Part shown: positions 8,094 through 17,122 of the stretch, in pieces | How positions within the stretch are numbered: position 1 is the first letter of the stretch | Layout: the number at the start of each line of letters is the position of its first letter | Source of the DNA: an uncultured Opitutales bacterium | GTDB taxonomy: Bacteria > Verrucomicrobiota > Verrucomicrobiia > Opitutales > Intestinicryptomonadaceae | Length of the DNA stretch: 64,000 bases | Assembly (NCBI GenBank): GCA_900548275.1 | Contig: URJY01000005.1 | Coordinates: 10,610-74,609, forward strand | Direction: 5' to 3' | The notes under the pieces: generated by a model | The model's database searches: none | Told to the model about the DNA's origin: nothing | What the model saw: the letters and a program-made list of their open reading frames with translations, nothing else | Program-made: the position numbers and the translations under genes

Positions 8094-9902
8094 ATGGACA
8101 ACTACTGCATATCAAGATTCAACTGCGTTAGAACCCCGACGAAGGAAGTAAGCGTCGGGAACGTGAAAATCGGCGGCAACAACCACATCGTAGTGCAGTC
8201 GATGACGAACACGAAAACGTGCGACGTCGACGCGTCGGTGAAACAGTGCATACAGCTCGCCGAAGCGGGCTGCGAAATAGTAAGGCTTACCGCGCAGAAT
8301 CTGGACGCCGCGCGCGCCCTGAAGGACATTTCGAAAAAGTTCCGCGCCGCGGGCTTCGACACCCCGCTTGTCGCCGACATCCACTTCCTGCCGCAGACGG
8401 CGATGGAGGCTGTCGAACACGTCGAAAAAATCAGGGTCAACCCCGGGAATTTCACGGACAAACGGCTCGACGGCAAAACCGAATACACCGACGCCGAATA
8501 CGAAGCGGAGCTTGAGAAAGTCCGCGAGAAGTTCACGCCCCTCGTACTGCGCTGCAAGGAACTCGGACGCGCAATAAGAATCGGCACAAACCACGGCTCG
8601 CTTTCCGACAGAATCAGACTGCGCTACGGCGACACGTCGTACGGAATGGTGGAGTCGGCACTCGAATTTGCGCGAATCTGCCGCGATTTGAATTTCGAAA
8701 ACTTCCTGTTCTCATTCAAGTCGAGCAACACGCGCGTTATGACGCAGACATACCGCCTCGCCGCAAAGATGATGCGCGAAGAGGGCTTCGCCCAACCCCT
8801 GCACCTCGGCGTAACCGAAGCGGGCTTCGGGACTGACGCGCGAATCAAAAGCTCGATGGGCATAGGCGGACTGCTCTTCGACGGGCTCGGCGACACAATC
8901 CGCGTATCGCTGACGGAAGACCCCGTGGAGGAAATCCCCGTGGCAAAAGACATCGCGCGCCTCGCCGAAAAAATCCGCGCCGAACGCGCCTGCGAACAGG
9001 CGGACGAGGGAATCGATTTCTACAACTACAACCGCAGGGAGTCGGTAACGCTCGCCGACGGTAAAATCGGCGGTTCTGCAGTGCCCGCCGCCGCAGCGTT
9101 CGGCAAAAGCGAAAGCGCGGACTTCCAGTTCGAAAACGACTCCGCCGAATTGCAAAACGGCGGGAAGTTCATCCTGAAAAAATACGAATCGCCCGAAGCG
9201 TTGGAAGCCGACCTGAAATCGGGCGCGACGGTCGCCGCCGAAATCCGAACGGCAGACGTCGAAAAATTCGCACCCGTTGCGGACGGCGCAAACGTCGTGT
9301 TCGTGGCACCCGCCCCCGCCGACGGCAGACACCCCGCGGGCGAAGCGCGCATGCTTGCCGCAAAACTGCGCAAATGCGGCTTGAAAAACCCCGTCTGGCT
9401 GAAGTTCGACGACTCAAAACTTGCAAATAAAAACGCCGACGAACTCTCGAAACTCAACGAAGCCTCCATTTACATCGGCTCGCTCCTCGCGGACGGAATC
9501 GGCGACATCGTGTCGGTCGAAATCTGCCCCGACGCCGAGAAGAACGCAAAGTACGCCTTGGCGATTCTGCAGGGCGCGCGCGCGCGCAAATCGAAAGCCG
9601 AGTACATCGCCTGCCCGAGCTGCGGCAGAACGCTCTACAACATTCAGGAGGCGGTCGCGAAAATCGAGGCGGCAACGTCGCACCTTAAAAACGTCACAAT
9701 CGGCGTGATGGGCTGCATCGTAAACGGCCCCGGGGAAATGGCGGACGCCGACTTCGGATACGTCGGCGGAGCCCCCGGGAAAATCAACCTGTACAAGAGC
9801 AAAAAATGCGTCGCCGTAAACATCCCGCAGGAACAGGCAATCGAACGCCTCGTCGAGCTGATAAAAGCCGAGGGAAAATGGAGCGAACCGCCCGCCGAAT
9901 AG
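8094..9902 (+). CDS. ispG: 4-hydroxy-3-methylbut-2-enyl diphosphate synthase, long form
   Basis: Iron-sulfur enzyme of the MEP pathway. The TIM-barrel part covers about residues 15-300 (starts with VGGNN-like SMTNTKT). An inserted domain spans about 300-490, and the C-terminal 4Fe-4S part holds CPSCGRTLYN and MGCIVNGPGE. At 602 aa it belongs to the three-domain form known from plants, Chlamydiae and Bacteroidetes, not the short E. coli form of about 370 aa. It is the last gene of the operon and is followed by a strong terminator. Confidence 0.96.
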   Translation: MDNYCISRFNCVRTPTKEVSVGNVKIGGNNHIVVQSMTNTKTCDVDASVKQCIQLAEAGCEIVRLTAQNLDAARALKDISKKFRAAGFDTPLVADIHFLPQTAMEAVEHVEKIRVNPGNFTDKRLDGKTEYTDAEYEAELEKVREKFTPLVLRCKELGRAIRIGTNHGSLSDRIRLRYGDTSYGMVESALEFARICRDLNFENFLFSFKSSNTRVMTQTYRLAAKMMREEGFAQPLHLGVTEAGFGTDARIKSSMGIGGLLFDGLGDTIRVSLTEDPVEEIPVAKDIARLAEKIRAERACEQADEGIDFYNYNRRESVTLADGKIGGSAVPAAAAFGKSESADFQFENDSAELQNGGKFILKKYESPEALEADLKSGATVAAEIRTADVEKFAPVADGANVVFVAPAPADGRHPAGEARMLAAKLRKCGLKNPVWLKFDDSKLANKNADELSKLNEASIYIGSLLADGIGDIVSVEICPDAEKNAKYALAILQGARARKSKAEYIACPSCGRTLYNIQEAVAKIEAATSHLKNVTIGVMGCIVNGPGEMADADFGYVGGAPGKINLYKSKKCVAVNIPQEQAIERLVELIKAEGKWSEPPAE

Positions 9903-9922
9903 CGGCAATTTTTGCCCCCGAA

Positions 9923-9960
9923 AACGCCGATTTTTCAAGCAAAAAATCGGCGTTTTTTTT
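9923..9960 (+). terminator. Intrinsic terminator after ispG
   Basis: AACGCCGATTTTT (9923-9935) pairs with AAAAATCGGCGTT (ending near 9953), followed by eight T. Confidence 0.92.
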
Positions 9961-9982
9961 GCGCGTTTTTCCATTAAAAGTA

Positions 9983-10011
9983 TTGCATAGTTTCGCACGT
10001 CCCAATATAGT
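9983..10011 (+). promoter_or_regulatory. Sigma-70-type promoter for gyrB-gyrA
   Basis: TTGCAT at 9983-9988, a 17-nt spacer and TATAGT at 10006-10011. Transcription would begin near 10018, leaving a leader of about 185 nt before the gyrB ATG. Confidence 0.65.
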
Positions 10012-10019
10012 ATTTTCGG

Positions 10020-10203
10020 ATTCGACAAAAATGGAATCTTCCCGCGTTTTTACGGGGGTTCGACCCGTTTTTCGGGGTCGGACGGCGCGGGCTAAAACGG
10101 CGCATTTCGGGTGCGCCGAAGCGGCGGATTCGGAAGCGCAAAAACGCGCCGAAAACTCCCCCCGAAAACCGAAACATTTAACACAAATAAAAATACACAA
10201 AAT
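10020..10203 (+). promoter_or_regulatory. Structured 5' leader of gyrB
   Basis: Non-coding stretch with consecutive hairpins: CCCG/CGGG around 10041-10056, CGACCC/GGGTCG (10061-10066 with 10075-10080) and a perfect 7-bp CGGCGCA/TGCGCCG (10098-10104 with 10112-10118). No Shine-Dalgarno is visible before the ATG. The frame does extend upstream to 10111, but that segment is low complexity and unlike any GyrB. Confidence 0.45.
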
Positions 10204-12690
10204 ATGCCAGAAGACATCAACCAAAACGACAAATACGACGCGTCGAAAATCCAAAAGCTCGAGGGCTTGGAGGGCGTCAGAAAGCGTCCCGATATGTACA
10301 TCGGCGACACGAACGAAAGGGGACTGCACCACTGCGTCTTCGAAATCGTAGACAACTCGATTGACGAAGCACTCGCAGGCTTCTGCACGCAAATCAAGGT
10401 TTCCGTCCACACCGACGGTTCGTGCTCAATCGAAGACAACGGGCGCGGCATTCCCGTGGACATCCACCCCAAGTACAAAATCCCCGCGCTCGAACTGGTA
10501 ATGACCAACCTGCACGCGGGCGGCAAATTCGGCAAGGGCGCATACCAAGTCTCGGGTGGTCTGCACGGCGTGGGCGCAAAGTGCGTCAACGCGGTCAGCG
10601 AACACTTCGAAGTCGAAGTGCGCCGCGACGGCAAAGTATACAAAATGGAGTTCTCGCGCGGCAAAACGACTTCGCCGATGACGGTTATCGGCAACACGAA
10701 GACGACGGGCACGAAAATCACATTCCTGCCTGACCCCGAAATCTTCACGACCACCCGCGAATTCAAATACGAAATCCTCTCGAAGCGTCTGCGCGAACTG
10801 GCGTTCCTCAACCCCGGCATTACCATCCTGCTCTCCGACGAACGCACCAACCACAACGACGAATTCAGATTCAAAAACGGCATCGCCGAATACGTGGAAT
10901 TCCTCAACCGCAACAAGAACACCGTCCACCCGAAGGTGATTGCCTTCGGCGGTTCGGCTCCTGCGGCGGAAGGCAGCACGTCGAACATCATCGTCGACAT
11001 CGCGCTCCAGTACAACGACACCTACGCCGAACAGATTTACGCCTACGCGAACTCCATTTTCAACGTCGAAGGCGGCACGCACCTGAGCGGCTTCCGCACC
11101 GCCCTCACCCGCGTAATAAACAACTACGCAAAGGCAAACGGGCTTATCAAAGACAAAGACCCGCAGATTTCGGGCGACGACTGCCGCGAAGGTCTGACGG
11201 CTGTCATCTCGGTGAAAGTTCCCGAACCGCGCTTTGAAGGTCAGACAAAAACGAAGCTCTCGAACGGCGAAGTCGACGGCATCGTACAGAAAATCGTGGG
11301 CGAAAAGCTCAAGTACGCTTTCGAAACCGACCCGACATCGACGCGCAAAATCATCGACAAGTGCCTGATGGCGGCGCGCGCAAGAGACGCAGCCCGCAAG
11401 GCGCGCGAAACGGTGCGCAAAACGGTTATGTCGGGCGGCGGACTCCCCGGGAAGCTCTCGGACTGCTCCGAAAAAGACCCCGCGCTCTGCGAACTCTACA
11501 TCGTCGAGGGCGACTCGGCGGGCGGTTCGGCAAAACAGGGGCGCGACAGAAAATATCAGGCAATCCTGCCGATTCGCGGCAAAATCATCAACACCGAAAA
11601 GGCGAGGCTCGACAAGGTTCTGAACAATCAGGAAGTGCGCACAATCATCAAGGCTTGCGGCACGGGCATAGGCGACTCGGGCGAAGGCGCGTTCGACGCG
11701 TCGAAAGCGCGCTACCACAAGGTCGTGATTATGACCGACGCGGACGTCGACGGCTCGCACATCCGCACGCTTCTGCTCACGTTCTTCTTCCGCCAAATGC
11801 GCGGGCTTATCGAAAACGGCTACGTATACATCGCACAGCCCCCGCTCTACAAAATCAAGAGGAAGAAGAAGGAAACCTACGTTATGAACGACGCGGAACT
11901 CAACAAGATTCTGCTCAACTTCGGCTCCGCCGACGTAACGCTCAAACGCATTTCCGACAACTTCGAATTCCCCGAAACAAAGCTCGACAAGCTCGTCGAA
12001 ATCTTCGCGAGAATCGAAACGCTCGGACACGGCGTAACCCGCTACGGCTGCGACTTGGCAACATACCTCGACACGAACAAAGACGGCAAACTGCCCAAGT
12101 ACATCGCCAGAATCCGCACGGGCAACAAGGAGGAATTCCAGTACCTGTTCTCCGACGACGACCGCTCTTCGTTCTACATCAAATACGGCAACCCCGAAGA
12201 CATATTCGAGGGCAACACCGTGCGCGAAGTCGTCAACGAACTCGGCGTAAAGGTGCAACAGAGAATCAACGTCTACGAAATCTACGAAGCCTCGCCGCTC
12301 GAAAAAATGCTCGCGGAAGTCTCCAAGACGGGACTCGAAGTGGACTCGTTCTCGGCTGGCGAACAACCGCGCTACATAATCTCGGAACGCGGCGAAACGG
12401 GCAAGGAAAAGTCGGTGAAGATATTCTCGATTCTCGACCTCGTGGGGAAAATCCGCGAATTCGGCAAAACGGGCATGTCAATCCAACGCTATAAAGGTCT
12501 TGGCGAAATGAACGCAAAACAACTCTACGAAACGACGATGAACCCCGCGAAACGCTCGTTCCTCAAGGTTACAATCGAAGACGCCGCGGTGGCAGACGCC
12601 ACTTTCTCGATGCTGATGGGCGAAGACGTGCCGATTCGCCGCGCATTCATCGAAGACAACGCGCTCAACGCATCGTACCTCGACATCTAA
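10204..12690 (+). CDS. gyrB: DNA gyrase subunit B
   Basis: ATPase subunit of gyrase (A2B2), which introduces negative supercoils. The 828-aa protein has the GHKL ATPase motifs EDNGRGIP and GGLHGVGAKCVNA. It also has the TOPRIM motifs EGDSAGGSAKQGRDR and DADVDGSHIRTLL, and ends with the typical QRYKGLGEMNAKQL block. I chose the ATG at 10204, giving MPEDINQ, because homology begins soon after with LEGLEGVRKRPDMYIG. It is followed 17 nt later by gyrA. Confidence 0.97.
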   Translation: MPEDINQNDKYDASKIQKLEGLEGVRKRPDMYIGDTNERGLHHCVFEIVDNSIDEALAGFCTQIKVSVHTDGSCSIEDNGRGIPVDIHPKYKIPALELVMTNLHAGGKFGKGAYQVSGGLHGVGAKCVNAVSEHFEVEVRRDGKVYKMEFSRGKTTSPMTVIGNTKTTGTKITFLPDPEIFTTTREFKYEILSKRLRELAFLNPGITILLSDERTNHNDEFRFKNGIAEYVEFLNRNKNTVHPKVIAFGGSAPAAEGSTSNIIVDIALQYNDTYAEQIYAYANSIFNVEGGTHLSGFRTALTRVINNYAKANGLIKDKDPQISGDDCREGLTAVISVKVPEPRFEGQTKTKLSNGEVDGIVQKIVGEKLKYAFETDPTSTRKIIDKCLMAARARDAARKARETVRKTVMSGGGLPGKLSDCSEKDPALCELYIVEGDSAGGSAKQGRDRKYQAILPIRGKIINTEKARLDKVLNNQEVRTIIKACGTGIGDSGEGAFDASKARYHKVVIMTDADVDGSHIRTLLLTFFFRQMRGLIENGYVYIAQPPLYKIKRKKKETYVMNDAELNKILLNFGSADVTLKRISDNFEFPETKLDKLVEIFARIETLGHGVTRYGCDLATYLDTNKDGKLPKYIARIRTGNKEEFQYLFSDDDRSSFYIKYGNPEDIFEGNTVREVVNELGVKVQQRINVYEIYEASPLEKMLAEVSKTGLEVDSFSAGEQPRYIISERGETGKEKSVKIFSILDLVGKIREFGKTGMSIQRYKGLGEMNAKQLYETTMNPAKRSFLKVTIEDAAVADATFSMLMGEDVPIRRAFIEDNALNASYLDI

Positions 12691-12707
12691 CATAAGGGAC
12701 TTTAAAA

Positions 12708-15236
12708 ATGTATACCGAAAACGAAAAAATAATAGAATCGAGCATAACGCAGATTATGCAGAGCGCGTACATCGACTACTCGATGTCGGTCATCATCTCG
12801 CGCGCCCTGCCCGACGTTCGCGACGGGCTCAAGCCCGTGCAACGCCGCGTGCTCTACGCAATGCTCCGCGAAGGGCTGCTCCACAACCGAGCGTTCGACA
12901 AGTGCGCGGGCGTCGTGGGCGAAGTGCTCAAAAACTACCACCCGCACGGCGACTCGTCGGTTTACGACACACTGACGCGTCTGGCGCAGGACTGGGTAAT
13001 GCGCTATCCGCTCGTGATTCCGCAGGGCAACTTCGGCTCGATTGAAGGCGACTCGCCCGCAGCCTACCGTTATACCGAGTGTAAACTCGCCGAAATCTCG
13101 GAAGACCTGCTCGCCGACATCGACAGCGACACGGTCGACTTTATGCCCAACTACAAGGAGACCGTCTCCGAACCCACGGTTCTGCCGTCGGCTCTCCCCA
13201 CCCTGCTGATGAACGGCTCGACGGGCATTGCGGTCGGCATGACCACAAACATCCCACCGCACAACCTCGAAGAACTCATCGACGGTATCTGTATGCTCAT
13301 CGACAACCCCGCAGTCCCGCTCGCTGAACTGATGAACGTCGTCAAGGGTCCCGACTTCCCGACGGGCGGCGTAATCGTGGGCAAATCGGGCATCGAAAAC
13401 TATATGCGCACGGGTCGCGGCATCGTAAAGGTGCGCGGCGTTGCGTCGGTAGAAGAGCTGAAAAACGGCAAGGAACAAATCGTCATCACGGAAATTCCGT
13501 ACAACGTAAACCGCAACTCGCTCGTCGAAAGCATCGCGGAACTCTACGACGAAAAAATCCTCACCGAAGTCAGCGACATCCGCAACGAGTCCGACGAAAA
13601 CACGCGCATTGTAATCGAACTCAAACGCGGCGAAGCACCGCGCGTGGTGCTCAACAAACTCTTCAAACATACGCAACTCGAATCGTCGTTCGGCGTGATT
13701 ATGCTTGCAATCGACAAGCGCAAGCCGAAGCAGATGAACATGAAGGAAATGCTCGAATGCTACATCGAGCACCGCCGCGAAGTGGTCTACCGCCGCACAA
13801 AGTTCCTCCTGCGCAAAGCCGAAGACAGGGCACACATCCTCGAGGGCTATAAAATCGCCCTCAACAACCTCGACGACTTCATCAAAATCATCAGGGCGTC
13901 GAAAGACCGCGACGAAGCCAAGTTCGCATTGATGGCGAAATATCCGCTCTCGGAACGCCAAGCCAACGCAATCCTCGACCTGCGCCTGCACCAACTCACG
14001 GGTCTCGAACGCGAGAAAATCGAACAGGAGTATATGGAACTTATGCGCCTGATTGAAGAGTACCGCTCGATTCTCGAAAACGAGAAAAAGCTGCTGGCGG
14101 TCATCAAAAAGGAACTTATGGAAATGCGCGCAAAATACGCTTCGCCCCGCCGTACGCAGATTATCGCCGCCGAGGGCGAATTCCGCATGGAAGACGTCAT
14201 CGCAAACGAGGGCTGCATAATCAGCGTATCGCACAACGGCTTCATCAAACGCACGGGAGTGAGCGCATACCGCTCGCAGAAACGCGGCGGCAAGGGCGTA
14301 ATCGGCAGCGGTCAGTACGACGAAGACTTCATCGAACACATTTTCACCGCATCCACACACGACTACATTATGTTCTTTATGAACAACGGCAGAGTGTACG
14401 TCGAAAAGGTCTACGAAATCCCCGAAGGCTCGCGCACGTCAAAGGGACGCTCCATAAAGAACGTGCTCGACCTCAAGGGCGAGGAAAAAGTCGCGGCAAT
14501 GATATGTGTCAAAAACCTCGACGACGACAAACACGCCCTCGTGATGGCGACCAAAAACGGCGTCGTCAAAAAGACGATGCTCTCGGAATACAAAAACTGC
14601 CGCAAGGGCGGTATCAAGGGAATCAACCTCGACGACGGCGACGACCTCATCGGCGTCGTGCTCGTGGAACAAGACTCCAACATCGTGCTTGTCACCTACG
14701 CGGGTATGTCGATAAGATTCAACGAATCCGACCTGCGCGCACAGGGGCGCGACACACGCGGCGTGCGCGGCGTAACCCTGAAAAAGGAAAATGACTGCGT
14801 AAAGGCAATCGTGGTTGTCGACCCCGACGCAACACTGCTGATTGCGGGCGAAATGGGACAGGGCAAACGCTCGAGCTACGACGAATACCGCCTGCAAAAC
14901 CGCGGCGGATCGGGCGTGATAGCAATCAAAACCCACGGCGTTGCGGGCGCGCTTTCGGTTCGCGAAGACGACGAAGTGATGATGTTCACCCACGCGGGGC
15001 AGGCAGTCCGCTCGCCCGTAAAGGACGTGCGGGTAATCGGACGCACCACACAGGGAGTGAAACTCATCAACCTTGCGGAGGGCGATAAACTCATAGGAAT
15101 CTGCCGAATAGTCGACATCAAAGACGGCGACATAAACGACGGCACATCCATCCCGACCGCAGCGGACGACCAACCGCCCGCCGCCGACAGCAACGACGCC
15201 CCCGACGGCGCAGACGTCGAAATCGCCGAGGAATAA
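12708..15236 (+). CDS. gyrA: DNA gyrase subunit A
   Basis: Breakage-reunion subunit. The 842 aa contain the winged-helix/tower region with catalytic Tyr122 (in RYTE) and a quinolone-determining region reading GDSSVYDT. Residues equivalent to E. coli Ser83 and Asp87 are unmutated and even share the same numbering. The C-terminal beta-pinwheel contains a GQ-box-like stretch and ends in a low-complexity acidic tail rich in D, A and P. A Shine-Dalgarno-like AGGGA precedes the start. Co-transcribed with gyrB. Confidence 0.97.
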   Translation: MYTENEKIIESSITQIMQSAYIDYSMSVIISRALPDVRDGLKPVQRRVLYAMLREGLLHNRAFDKCAGVVGEVLKNYHPHGDSSVYDTLTRLAQDWVMRYPLVIPQGNFGSIEGDSPAAYRYTECKLAEISEDLLADIDSDTVDFMPNYKETVSEPTVLPSALPTLLMNGSTGIAVGMTTNIPPHNLEELIDGICMLIDNPAVPLAELMNVVKGPDFPTGGVIVGKSGIENYMRTGRGIVKVRGVASVEELKNGKEQIVITEIPYNVNRNSLVESIAELYDEKILTEVSDIRNESDENTRIVIELKRGEAPRVVLNKLFKHTQLESSFGVIMLAIDKRKPKQMNMKEMLECYIEHRREVVYRRTKFLLRKAEDRAHILEGYKIALNNLDDFIKIIRASKDRDEAKFALMAKYPLSERQANAILDLRLHQLTGLEREKIEQEYMELMRLIEEYRSILENEKKLLAVIKKELMEMRAKYASPRRTQIIAAEGEFRMEDVIANEGCIISVSHNGFIKRTGVSAYRSQKRGGKGVIGSGQYDEDFIEHIFTASTHDYIMFFMNNGRVYVEKVYEIPEGSRTSKGRSIKNVLDLKGEEKVAAMICVKNLDDDKHALVMATKNGVVKKTMLSEYKNCRKGGIKGINLDDGDDLIGVVLVEQDSNIVLVTYAGMSIRFNESDLRAQGRDTRGVRGVTLKKENDCVKAIVVVDPDATLLIAGEMGQGKRSSYDEYRLQNRGGSGVIAIKTHGVAGALSVREDDEVMMFTHAGQAVRSPVKDVRVIGRTTQGVKLINLAEGDKLIGICRIVDIKDGDINDGTSIPTAADDQPPAADSNDAPDGADVEIAEE

Positions 15237-15279
15237 CTCGGCAAATTAAGCGGATTCAATCGAACAACCCGAATAAAAC

Positions 15280-15318
15280 AAACGGGAGATTGTCAGTACG
15301 GACAGTCTCCCGTTTTTC
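15280..15318 (+). terminator. Intrinsic terminator after gyrA
   Basis: AACGGGAGATTGTC (15281-15294) pairs with GACAGTCTCCCGTT (15301-15314, one mismatch), followed by TTT. Confidence 0.9.
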
Positions 15319-15346
15319 TTGCGACGAAAGGGACAGAACGCCCCTA

Positions 15347-15419
15347 ATGGCTTCAAATAAGCAATTCGGATGGCGGTTGTTGCAGACTGTAAAAATCGGA
15401 ACCTGCCGGTTGAAGCCAT
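15347..15419. other. 10-bp inverted repeat near the end of the small membrane protein gene
   Basis: ATGGCTTCAA (15347-15356) and TTGAAGCCAT (15410-15419) are perfect complements separated by 53 bases. They lie just downstream of the minus-strand gene at 15420, so a long-loop stem at its transcript end is possible. No T-tract is obvious. Confidence 0.35.
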
Positions 15420-15701
15420 CTACGAAATAAGTCTAATAACCACGAGAGCCGCGACAACAATAAACAATGGAACCCATTCAATAAAAACCGAACATACGAG
15501 AAAACGATAGCAGAACTTACATTTAAACCACCAAAGAACCAAAAATAGCACAGGGAAAATCAGCGCGTACACAAAGGCAAATATCATATACCAAAGAAAC
15601 AAGTATGAGAAGGGGTCTTCTTCGTACGAGATTGAACAACCCGCCGCATATGCGGGAACGGACATGGAAAACAACAATAAAAGGAATTTCAGAGACTTCA
15701 T
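15420..15701 (-). CDS. Small membrane protein, unknown
   Basis: 93 aa with an N-terminal signal-like hydrophobic segment (residues 4-20) ending AYAAGC, weakly like a lipobox. Two more hydrophobic segments lie near 31-58 and 65-91, interrupted by a cysteine- and aromatic-rich piece. Base composition is clearly AT-richer than the neighbours, suggesting recent acquisition or weak selection. No family recognised. It diverges from the membrane gene at 15916. Confidence 0.5.
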   Translation of the reverse strand: MKSLKFLLLLFSMSVPAYAAGCSISYEEDPFSYLFLWYMIFAFVYALIFPVLFLVLWWFKCKFCYRFLVCSVFIEWVPLFIVVAALVVIRLIS

Positions 15702-15915
15702 ACGAAAGGCGATAAAATAAATAGAACGGTTTCAATGCAAGTATTAAATCAGCCCGCCAGTGTAAATGTTGTTTTCTACACGTATATGCACAATAAAAAA
15801 CGAAGAACGCGATTGTCCGAATCGGGCATCGCAGCCGATACGGCGGCGGGGTTTTTGCTTTACTTTTTATTCCCGTTTTGTGAGCATTGCGCATCTTTTG
15901 TTCGAACAATTTATT

Positions 15916-16452
15916 ATGACTTTACTGCAATCAACCTATCTTTTTGCCGCTTTATTGCTGCTCGTCGGAGTGCCTTTCGCCTTTTTTACCGGCGTTTTTG
16001 AAAAGTATGCTTTCGCGTTTTTGCGCAGTACGAAAGCCTCAGTCATCACGTTCGGCGGTTCGGGACTCTGGTTTCTTTATGTGCTCTCGCAGCTCGGCGA
16101 ATCGGACTTCGGAAACATCAAGGAACTTTTGATTGCCGTATTCGGCGGCGCGGGACTGTTGGCGTTTTTCTATCTCAACGATTTCCTCTCCGTTCGCGGA
16201 TTGTGCGTGTTCTCTCTTTTGATTGCGCGCAAATTTCTCGATTCGGCGTTTATGCAGGAGCCGTCCTCCCGCTTGGTATTGGTATCGCTTTCGTATGTGC
16301 TTGTTGTCGCCGCGCTCTATCTTGGGGCAATCCCCTACCGCCTGCGCGACTTCTTCACTTTCCTTTTCGAAAAACAAATCCGCGCAAAGGCGTTCGGTTT
16401 TTCGATGCTCGCCTGTGCGGCGGCGTTGATTGCTGCGTCGTTTGCGTACTAA
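15916..16452 (+). CDS. Polytopic membrane protein, unknown
   Basis: 178 aa with about five to six hydrophobic helices beginning at residue 7. The frame extends further 5', but the upstream part is not hydrophobic and reads as noise, so I chose the ATG at 15916 (MTLLQSTYLF). It ends 4 nt before gmk and is likely co-transcribed with it. No catalytic motif is visible. Confidence 0.7.
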   Translation: MTLLQSTYLFAALLLLVGVPFAFFTGVFEKYAFAFLRSTKASVITFGGSGLWFLYVLSQLGESDFGNIKELLIAVFGGAGLLAFFYLNDFLSVRGLCVFSLLIARKFLDSAFMQEPSSRLVLVSLSYVLVVAALYLGAIPYRLRDFFTFLFEKQIRAKAFGFSMLACAAALIAASFAY

Positions 16453-16456
16453 AACT

Positions 16457-17047
16457 ATGGGCGAAAAAAACATCATTTTGATAATCAGCGGCCCTGCGGG
16501 CAGCGGAAAGAACACGGTTGCCGAGCGGCTGATGGGCGAATACGGGAATGTCAGGCGCGTGATTACAAGCACGTCGCGACCCCCGCGCGGTGCGGAGGTT
16601 GACGGAGTCGACTACCATTTTCTATCGCCCGAGCAATTCGAAAAGGACATTGCCGACGGCAAATTTTACGAGTATGCCAAGGTTCACGACCGCTATTACG
16701 GTACGTCGAAAAAAGCCGTTTCCGAGAGTCTCGAGCGCGGCAACGACCTCATTTTGATTATCGACGTGCAGGGGGCGGAAACGTGGCGCAGGATTGCCGC
16801 CGAGCATCCCGAGCTTGCCGAAAAGCTTACGAGTGTTTTCATTGCGCCCGGCTCGATTGACGAATTGCGCAGGCGTCTGAAAGGGCGCGCGACCGAATCG
16901 GACGCCGACATCGACCGCCGAATGAAGACCGCCGAATACGAGTTCAGGCAGGCGGACAAGTTCGACCGCCGAATAGACTCGGGAACGAAAGACGAGGACT
17001 ACGCCGCTTTGAAAAAAATCTATCTCGAGCTAAAGGGCGGAAAATAG
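16457..17047 (+). CDS. gmk: Guanylate kinase
   Basis: Phosphorylates GMP to GDP with ATP. 196 aa, normal length. The P-loop GPAGSGKNT lies at about 12-20. The GMP-binding segment TSTSRPPRGAEVDGVDYHF follows at about 41-59, with EYAKVHDRYYGT downstream. The ATG at 16457 (MGEKNI) is preferred; an upstream in-frame start would overlap the previous gene. Confidence 0.96.
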   Translation: MGEKNIILIISGPAGSGKNTVAERLMGEYGNVRRVITSTSRPPRGAEVDGVDYHFLSPEQFEKDIADGKFYEYAKVHDRYYGTSKKAVSESLERGNDLILIIDVQGAETWRRIAAEHPELAEKLTSVFIAPGSIDELRRRLKGRATESDADIDRRMKTAEYEFRQADKFDRRIDSGTKDEDYAALKKIYLELKGGK

Positions 17048-17062
17048 CGCGGGACAAAATCA

Positions 17063-17105
17063 AAAAAAATGCGGGACGGCCGAATTTGCCGTTCCGCATT
17101 TTTTG
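17063..17105. terminator. Bidirectional terminator between convergent genes
   Basis: AAATGCGGGACGGC (17067-17080) pairs with GCCGTTCCGCATTT (17088-17101). A-rich and T-rich flanks on the two sides suit both gmk (plus) and the glycoside-hydrolase gene (minus). Confidence 0.85.
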
Positions 17106-17122
17106 TTTGATTGTATCTGTTC

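Noticed and set aside
10426..12366. Very long minus-strand open frame across gyrB
   Set aside because: It is a mirror of the biased codon usage of gyrB; the translation is low complexity (rich in Val, Arg, Phe) with no motif.
12702..14360. Minus-strand open frame across gyrA
   Set aside because: Antisense shadow of a clear gyrA gene; composition biased and no start signal.
12708..15236. Quinolone-resistance mutation in GyrA
   Set aside because: The positions equivalent to Ser83 and Asp87 are wild type.
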